A stretch of DNA of 64,000 nucleotides. Source: Neoechinorhynchus agilis. Its lineage: Eukaryota > Acanthocephala. The stretch covers positions 3,472,001-3,536,000 of the forward strand of contig CM121342.1 of the NCBI GenBank assembly GCA_051530055.1, given 5' to 3'. This document shows, piece by piece, positions 56,715 to 64,000 of this stretch. Under the pieces are notes generated by a model, which saw only the letters and a program-made list of their open reading frames with translations, searched no databases and was not told the DNA's origin. The position numbers and the translations under genes are program-made. Position 1 is the first letter of the stretch. Each line of letters begins with the position of its first letter.

Positions 56715-59700
56715 TTACGAGGTTGCTAGAAGGGTAGGGATCTGGTTTGAAATCGCCCATAGGCCCCGGCCCCTCGAGTGTGGCTGAGCGCCTCTAAAGT
56801 GTGTTAGTTGGCCAAGTCTCCCAAAATGAACGATAAAAGATCCCAAAGACATGCCGTAAGGCCATGAGATTATGTAAGGGATTTGTGATAAATCAGGAAT
56901 AAATGAAGCAAATTCACAAGCGCGTTCAAACTGCGCTCCGTTGATCGCTAGTTAAAAATCCATCACGTTCCGACGGGGGAGTTGCGAGGTTGTTGGAATG
57001 GTAGGGATCAGCCTCAAACCGATAGGCCCCGGCCCTTCGAGTGTGGCTGAGCGCCTCTAAAGTGTGTTAGTTGGCCAAGTCTCCCAAAATGAACGATAAA
57101 AGATCCCAAAGACATGCCGTAAGGCCATGAGATTATGATTTAAGATAAATCATAAATAAATGAAGCAAATTCACAAGCGCGTCTAAAACTGCGCTCGGTT
57201 GATCGCTAGTTAAAATCCACTGGTTGCTGGGTTCCACGAGGGAGTTGCGAGGCTGTTGGAAGGGTAGGGATCAGGTTTGAGATCGCCCATAGGTCCCGGC
57301 CCTTCGAGTGTGGCTGAGCGCCTCTAAAGTGTGTTAGTTGGCCAAGTCTCCCAAAATGAACGATAAAAGATCCCAAAGACATGCCGTAAGGCTAAGAGAT
57401 TATAAGATTAAGATAAATCATAAATAAATGAAGCAAATTCACAAGCGTTGTTCAAACTGCGCTCGGTTGATCGCTAGTTAAACCACTGGTTGCTGGCTCC
57501 ACGGGGGAGTTGCGAGGTTGTTGGAATGGTAGGGATCAGGTTTGAAATCGCCCATAGGCCCGGCCCTTCGAGTGTGGCTGAGCGCCTCTAAAGTGTGTTA
57601 GTTGGCCAAGTCTCCCAAAAATGAACGATAAAAGATCCCAAAGACATGCCGTAAGGCTACGAGATTATGCGATTTAAGATAAATCAGGAATAAAATACAA
57701 ATTCACAAGCGCGTTCAAACTGCGCTCGGTTGATCGCTAGTTAAAATCCACTGGTTGCTGGGTTCCACGGGGGGAGTTGCGATACGGAATGGTAGGGATC
57801 AGGTTTGAGATCGCCCATAGGCCCCGGCCCTTCGAGTGTGGCTGAGCGCCTCCGAAGTGTGTTAGCCAAGTCTCCCAAAAAGAACGATAAAAGATCCCAA
57901 AGACATGCCGTAAGGCCATGAGTGCTTGCGATTTAAGATAAATCAGGAATAACGGAAGCAAAAGCACAAGCGCGTTCAAACTGCGCTCGGTTGATCGCTA
58001 GTTAAAATCCACTGGTTGCTGGGTTCCACGAGGAAGTTGCGAGGTTGCTAGAAGGGTAGGGATCAGGTTTGAGATCGCCCATAGGCCCCGACCCTTCGAG
58101 TGTGGCTGAGCGCCTCCGAAGTGTGTTAGCCAAGTCTCCCAAAAAGAACGATAAAAGATCCCAAAGACATGCCGTAAGGATATGAGTTTATGCGATTTAA
58201 GATAAATCAGGAATAACGGAAGCAAAGGTACAAGCGCGTTCAAAGTGCGCTCGATCGCTAGTTCAAATCCACTGGTCGCTGGGTTCCACGGGGGGAGTCA
58301 CGAGGCTGTTGGAAGGTAGGATCAGGCTTAAAACGCCCATAGGCCCCGGCCCTTCGAGTGTGGCTGAGCGAGCCTCTAAAGTGTGAAAGAAGTACAAGTC
58401 TCCAAAATGAACGATGGTGATCCCAAAGACATGCCGTAAGGCCATGAGATTATGCGATTTAAGATAAATCAGGAATAAATGAAGCAAATTCACAAGCGCG
58501 TTCAAACTGCGCTCGGTTGATCGCTAGTTAAAATCCACTGGTTGCTGGGTTCCACAGGGGAGTTGCGAGGTTGCTGGAATGGTAGGGATCAGGTTTCAGA
58601 TCGCCCATAGGCCCCGGCCCTTCGAGTGTGGCTGAGCGCCTCTAAAGTGTGTTAGTTGGCCAAGTCTCCCAAAATGAACGATAAAAGATCCCAAAGACAT
58701 GCCGTAAGGCCATGACGATTAAGGCGATTTAAGATAAATCATAAACAAATGAAGCAAATTCACAAGCGCGTTCAAACTGCGCTTGGTTGATCGCCAGTTA
58801 AAATCCACTGGTTGCTGGGTTCCACGGGGGAGTTGCGAGGCGGAACGGTAGGATCAGGTTTGAACGCCCATAGGCCCCGGCCCTTCGAGTGTGGCTGAGC
58901 GCCTCTAAAGTGTGTTAGTTGGCCAAGTCTCCCAAAATGAACGATAAAAGATCCCAAAGACATGCCGTAAGGCCATGAGATTATGCGATTTAAGATAAAT
59001 CAGGAATAAATGACGCAAATTCACAAGCGCGCACTCAAACTGCGCTCGGTTGATCGCTAGTTAAAATCCACTGGTTGTTGGGTTCCACGGGGGAGTTGCG
59101 AGGTTGTTGGAATGGTAGGGATCAGGTTTGAGATCGCCCATAGGCCCCGGCCCTTCCAGTGTGGCTGTGCGCCTCCGAAGTGTGTTAGCCAAGTCTCCCA
59201 AAACGAACGATAAAAGATCCCAAAAAAATGCCGTAAGGCCATGAGATTATGCGATTTAAGATAAATCAGGAATAAATGAAGCAAATTCACAAGCGCGTTC
59301 AAACTGCGCTCGGTTGATCGCTAGTTAAAATCCACTGGTTGCTGGGTTCCACGGGGGAGTTGCGAGGTTGCTGGAATGGTAGGGATCAGGTTTCAAATCG
59401 CCCATAGGCCCCGGCCCTTCGAGTGTGGCTGAGCGCCTCTAAAGTGTGTTAGTTGGCCAAGTCTCCCAAAATGAACGATAAAAGATCCCAAAGACATGCC
59501 GTAAGGCCATGAGATTATGCGATTTAAGATAAATCATAAATAAATGAAGCAAATTCACAAGCGCGTTCAAACTGCGCTCGGTTGATCGCTAGTTAAAATC
59601 CACTGGTTGCTGGGTTCCACGGGGGAGTTGCGAGGTATCTGGAATGGTAGGGATCAGGTTTGAAATCGCCCATAGGCCCCGGCCCTTCGAGTGTGGCTGA

Positions 59701-62665
59701 GCGCCTCTAAAGTGTGTTAGTTGGCCAAGTCTCCCAAAATGAACGATAAAAGATCCCAAAAAAATGCCGTAAGGCCATGAGTGCTTGCGATTTAAGATAA
59801 TCAGGAATAAATGAAGCAAATTCACAAGCGCGTTCAAACTGCGCTCGGTTGATCGCTAGTTAAAATCCACTGGTTGCTGGGTTCCACGGGGGAGTTGCGA
59901 GGTTGCTGGAATGGTAGGGATCAGGTTTGAGATCGCCCATAGGCCCCGGCCCTTCCAGTGTGGCTGTGCGCCTCCGAAGTGTGTTAGTTGGCCAAGTCTC
60001 CCAAAATGAACGATAAAAGATCCCAAAGACATGCCGTAAGGCCATGAGATTATGCGATTTAAGATAAATCAGGAATAAATGAAGCAATTCACAAGCGCGT
60101 TCAAACTGCGCGCGGTTGATCGCTAGTTAAAATCCACTGGTTGCTGGGTTCCACGGGGGAGTTGCGAGGCTGTTGGAAGGGTAGGGATCAGGTTTGAGAT
60201 CGCCCATAGGTCCCGGCCCTTCGAGTGTGGCTGAGCGCCTCTAAAGTGTGTTAGTTGGCCAAGTCTCCCAAAATGAACGATAAAAGATCCCAAAGACATG
60301 CCGTAAGGCCATGAGATTATGCGATTTAAGATAAATCAGGAATAAATGAAGCAAATTCACAAGCGCGTTCAAACTGCGCTCGGTTGATCGCTAGTTAAAA
60401 TCCACTGGTTGCTGGGTTCCACGAGGGAGTTGCGAGGCTGTTGGAATGGTAGGGATCAGGTTTGAAATCGCCCATAGGCCCCGGCCCTTCGAGTGTGGCT
60501 GAGCGCCTCTAAAGTGTGTTAGTTGGCCAAGTCTCCCAAAACGAACGATAAAAGATCCCAAAGACATGCCGTAAGGCCATGAGATTATGCGATTTAAGAT
60601 AAATCAGGAATAAATGAAGCAAATTCACAAGCGCGTTCAAACTGCGCTCGGTTGATCGCTAGTTAAAATCCACTGGTTGCTGGGTTCCACGGGGGAGTTG
60701 CGAGGTTGCTGGAATGGTAGGGATCAGGTTTGAAATCGCCCATAGGCCCCGGCCCTTCCAGTGTGGCTGTGCGCCTCCGAAGTGTGTTAGCCAAGTCTCC
60801 CAAAACGAACGATAAAAGATCCCAAAAAAATGCCGTAAGGCCATGAGTGCTTGCGATTTAAGATAAATCAGGAATAAATGAAGCAAATTCACAAGCGCGT
60901 TCAAACTGCGCTCGGTTGATCGCTAGTTAAAATCCACTGGTTGCTGGGTTCCACGGGGGAGTTGCGAGGTTGCTGGAATGGTAGGGATCTGGTTTGAAAT
61001 CGCCCATAGGCCCCGGCCCTTCGAGTGTGGCTGAGCGCCTCTAAAGTGTGTTAGTTGGCCAAGTCTCCCAAAATGAACGATAAATATCCTGCAAGATATG
61101 CCGTATGCCATGAGATTATGCGATTTAAGATAAATCAGGAATAAATGAAGCAAATTCACAAGCGCGTTCAAACTGCGCTCGGTTGATCGCTAGTTAAAAT
61201 CCACTGGTTGCTGGGTTCCACGGGGGAGTTGTGAGGTTGCTGGAATGGTAGGGATCAGGTTTGAAATCGCCCATAGGCCCCGGCCCTTCGAGTGTGGCTG
61301 AGCGCCTCTAAAGTGTGTTAGTTGGCCAAGTCTCTTAAAATGAACGATAAAAGATCCCAAAGACATGCCGTAAGGCCATGAGATTATGCGATTTAAGATA
61401 AATCAGGAATAAATGAAGCAAATTCACAAGCGCGTTCAAACTGCGCTCGGTTGATCGCTAGTTAAAATCCACTGGTTGCTGGGTTCCACGGGGGAGTTGC
61501 GAGGTTGCTGGAATGGTAGGGATCAGGTTTCAGATCGCCCATAGGCCCCGGCCCTTCGAGTGTGGCTGAGCGCCTCTAAAGTGTGTTAGCTGGCCAAGTC
61601 TCCCCCAAAATGAACGATAAAAGATCCCAAAAGACAGCGCCGTAAGGCCATGAGATTATGCGATTTAAGATAACCCAGGAATAAATGAAGCAAATTCACA
61701 AGCGCGTTCAAACTGCGCTCGGTTGATCGCTAGTTAAAATCCACTGGTTGCTGGGTTCCACGGGGGAGTTGCGAGGTTGCCGGGAATGGTAGGGGTCAGG
61801 TTTGGAGATCGCCCATAGGGCCCGGCCCTTCGAGTGTGGCTGAGCGCCTCTAAAGTAAAGAAGGCCGGCCTCCCAAAAAACAACGATAAAAGATCCCAAA
61901 GACATGCCGTAAGGTCATGAGTTTATGCGACGGAGATAAATCATAAATAAATGAAGCAAATTCACAAGCGCGTTCAAACTGCGCTCGGTTGATCGCTAGT
62001 TAAAATCCACTGGTTGCTGGGTTCCACGGGGGAGTTGCGAGGTTGCTGGAATGGTAGGGATCAGGTTTGAGATCGCCCATAGGCCCCGGCCCTTCGAGTG
62101 TGGCTGAGCGCCTCTAAAGTGTGTTTAGTTGGCCAAGTCTCCCAAAATGAACGATAAAAGATCCCAAAGACATGCCGTAAGGCCATGAGATTATGCGATT
62201 TAAGATAAATCAGGAATAAATGAAGCAAATTCACAAGCGCGTTCAAACTGCGCTCGGTTGATCGCTAGTTAAAATCCACTGGTTGCTGGGTTCCACGGGG
62301 GAGTTGCGAGGTTGCTGGAATGGTAGGGATCAGGTTTGAGATCGCCCATAGGCCCCGGCCCTTCGAGTGTGGCTGAGCGCCTCTAAAGTGTGTTTAGTTG
62401 GCCAAGTCTCCCAAAATGAACGATAAAAGATCCCAAAGACATGCCGTAAGGCCATGAGTTTATGCGATTTAAGATAAATCAGGAATAAAGGAAGCAAATT
62501 CACTAGCGCGTTCAAAGTGCGCTCGATCGCTAGTTCAAATCCACTGGTCGCTGGGTTCCACGAGGGAGTTGCGAGGCTGCTAGAAGGGTAGGGATCAGGT
62601 TTGAGATCGCCCATAGGTCCCGGCCCTTCGAGTGTGGCTGAGCGCCTCTAAAGTGTGTTAGTTAG
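56715..62665. repeat. 6-kb satellite, about 22 copies of a 265-bp unit with tRNA-like boxes
   Basis: Each unit holds ATAGGCCCCGGCCCTTCGAG, GTGTGGCTGAGCGCCTCTAA, ATAAAAGATCCCAAAGACAT and CACTGGTTGCTGGGTTCCAC. TGGCTGAGCGC fits a Pol III A box, and its flanks look like the 5' half of a tRNA-Leu. Some units (58.26 and 62.52 kb) have GTTCAAATCC, a B-box match, which is TTAAAATCC in most others. Copies are 90-98% alike by eye. Short frames repeat on the minus strand (for example WETWLTHFGGAQPHSKGRG) and are by-products. Confidence 0.95.
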
Positions 62666-62689
62666 CCAAGAGGCTCCGTGGTTCGTTCG

Positions 62690-62760
62690 GGTGAAGATGT
62701 GTCCGTTCGATTGGGAATATCCGGTTTGGTTTTGAAGGTCCGTTCTGGTAGGATTTGGTG
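62690..62760. repeat. Fragment of the repeat seen at 10.5 kb
   Basis: TTGGGAATATCCGGTTTGGT with GAAGGTCCG is the reverse of the ACCTTCCAACCAGATTGGAT segment at 10490-10520. Confidence 0.6.
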
Positions 62761-63174
62761 TTTATTGCTTGGAGGAGCGCTTATAAGGTTGAATTGATTT
62801 CCTCAGCTTTATTTCAGGTTTTAATAAAGTTTTACTTTTTCCATATTAGCATCGCACTGAAAAATGTCATCACACAAATCAATCTGTATCGGCACGTTTA
62901 AGTCGTCAGAAAATATTATGGATATTTGCATTTGGTTAAATTAATATTTTCTTCTTAGTTCCACATATGTGTCCCATCGGAAGGCACGGCTAATCAATTA
63001 AGTCGTAACGCAAAGCTATTGCATTCCGACACTCTGATATTTTGCCATTCGTATTGTCTAAACCAGCCAGAAATCGGTGTACTTTTCTTCGGCCATTGAT
63101 ACAAAAATTTCTTGGATGGATCGTAATTAATGAAAAGGCACATAACACCTTCTAGAAATTAGTGATTTTATTTA
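62761..63174. other. Spacer downstream of GPx
   Basis: About 410 bp, AT-rich. The GPx polyadenylation signal (AATAAA on the minus strand, near 63168) lies just inside its right edge. No gene seen. Confidence 0.5.
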
Positions 63175-63241
63175 ACGAGCTGGTTTCACAACACGGTATC
63201 CAGTTAGGATTGCACTGCATTGGTCATATTAGCCTGCTCGT
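63175..63241 (-). promoter_or_regulatory. SECIS element in the GPx 3' UTR
   Basis: Read on the minus strand. Helix I: ACGAGC pairs perfectly with GCTCGT. The quartet is ATGA (63227-63224) opposite TGA (63188-63186). Helix II is CAATGCAGTG against TACCGTGTTG with one mismatch. The conserved AA (63211-63210) lies 12 nt after ATGA. Then comes a mini-stem TCC/GGA around TAACT, which makes it a form 2 SECIS. Spacing and order agree with the eukaryotic consensus. It starts 24 nt after the stop codon and ends before AATAAA. Confidence 0.85.
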
Positions 63242-63264
63242 GGTTTTTATCCCGAGTACAGTTT

Positions 63265-63977
63265 TTACTCCAAAAGGTCAATTACATCTCCTTCGATATC
63301 CTATTACGGAAAAACGATTAAAATGAGGTAAAGTATACAAAAGCGTACCTTCGAGTCGACATTTGGGCCGTATCTCTTCATAACGTTTCCGTTCTTATTT
63401 ACCAGAAACTTTGTGAAATTCCACTTTATGAAGCTATATATTTAAAACGTAAGCACGGGCAAATACGAATAATTGTTTCTTACCTTCCCATGAGTCCGCC
63501 GGTTTGTGATTTGAGGTATTTGAAGAGAGGATGGGCATTTGTACCATTTACTTCGATTTTCGAAAACATATCGAAATCCGCACCCTTTTCCTTCACAAAC
63601 GCCTTAATCTCAGCTTCCGGCCATGGTTCCTACGAAATCGGATCATAAAATGCAACAAATCCTTTTTATGCGTACCTGATTACCGAATTGGTTGCAAGGA
63701 AATCCGAGAATTCGGAGACCACTTGCAGAATGTTTTTGGTATAACTCTTGGAGATGTTTGTACTCGCGGGATGTAAAACCTCATTTGCACGCTACATTGG
63801 TTATCACACAAACTTGACCTCTAATGGTTTCATTTTTGAAAAACAAGGGATTCAATTAACACAAAAAACGTACCGATACTTTTCAAGATCGACAAAATTG
63901 CCGTCGATATCAGTTGCGGCGAAATCATATATACATCTTGCCCTCTTGTAGTCAGCGTTCAATTTAGCCTGTGCCAT
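63265..63977 (-). CDS. GPX: Selenocysteine-containing glutathione peroxidase (GPx4-like)
   Basis: Reduces H2O2 and lipid hydroperoxides with glutathione or thioredoxin. Five exons in phase: 63977-63874, 63820-63676, 63629-63484, 63433-63349 and 63300-63265; introns 46-53 bp; 171 residues. The family pattern is intact: [27 protein letters not shown](U)[63 protein letters not shown]. The in-frame TGA is residue 48, exactly the catalytic Sec/Cys position. The other tetrad residues (Gln of CNQFG, Trp-Asn of KWNF) are present. With the SECIS in the 3' UTR the TGA reads as selenocysteine. No signal peptide, so cytosolic. The short monomer-type length lacks the GPx1 tetramer loop. Confidence 0.93.
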
Positions 63978-64000
63978 TGAACTCTGTGAAATGAATGCTG

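Noticed and set aside
57737-62614. Repeated ~80-codon minus-strand frames
   Set aside because: Same short frame in each 265-bp unit; no full-length frame and no conserved start or signal.

Overview
This is a metazoan nuclear window, most likely from a nematode or another small-intron ecdysozoan. The genes are split by GT-AG introns that are mostly 42-72 bp. Several start codons sit a few bases after a pyrimidine-rich AG that looks like a trans-splice acceptor. The RecQ gene has the WRN core without an exonuclease, as in nematode WRN-1. The species itself cannot be read from the sequence.

Layout. 0-9 kb: a plasma-membrane Ca2+ ATPase (partial, minus), then a WRN-type RecQ helicase (minus) with a satellite in its largest intron. 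9-16.4 kb: foldback repeats and a 4.2-kb satellite of about 29 copies. 16.8-24.2 kb: a coiled-coil gene, a POLE3/CHRAC17 histone-fold gene, a MALSU1/RsfS gene whose main intron is filled by a satellite, another satellite, and an unidentified two-exon gene. 24.3-26.6 kb: CDK8. 26.7-35.3 kb: LINE remnants around a four-span membrane gene and a CRAL-TRIO gene, ending in a 230-bp TTC microsatellite. 36.3-48.9 kb: a satellite, an EF-hand-like gene, a divergent TFIIA-gamma, a TATA-driven secreted repeat protein, a divergent TBP-like factor, and TSR2 preceded by about 21 copies of its own 5' end. 49-54.9 kb: a nest of LINEs, a tRNA-like TIR element and a broken LTR-element fossil. 56.7-62.7 kb: a 265-bp satellite of about 22 copies. 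63.2-64 kb: a glutathione peroxidase with an in-frame TGA at the catalytic selenocysteine position and a well-formed SECIS element in its 3' UTR.

Themes. Roughly a third of the window is tandem arrays of different, unrelated units; several lie in introns and one grew out of a gene's own start. The most interesting host biology is (i) the intronless pair of divergent TFIIA-gamma and TBP-like genes 3.4 kb apart, whose canonical relatives bind each other, (ii) the TSR2-derived array, and (iii) the selenoprotein GPx with its SECIS. Gene calls rest on reading translations and splice sites by eye; no database search or folding program was run.
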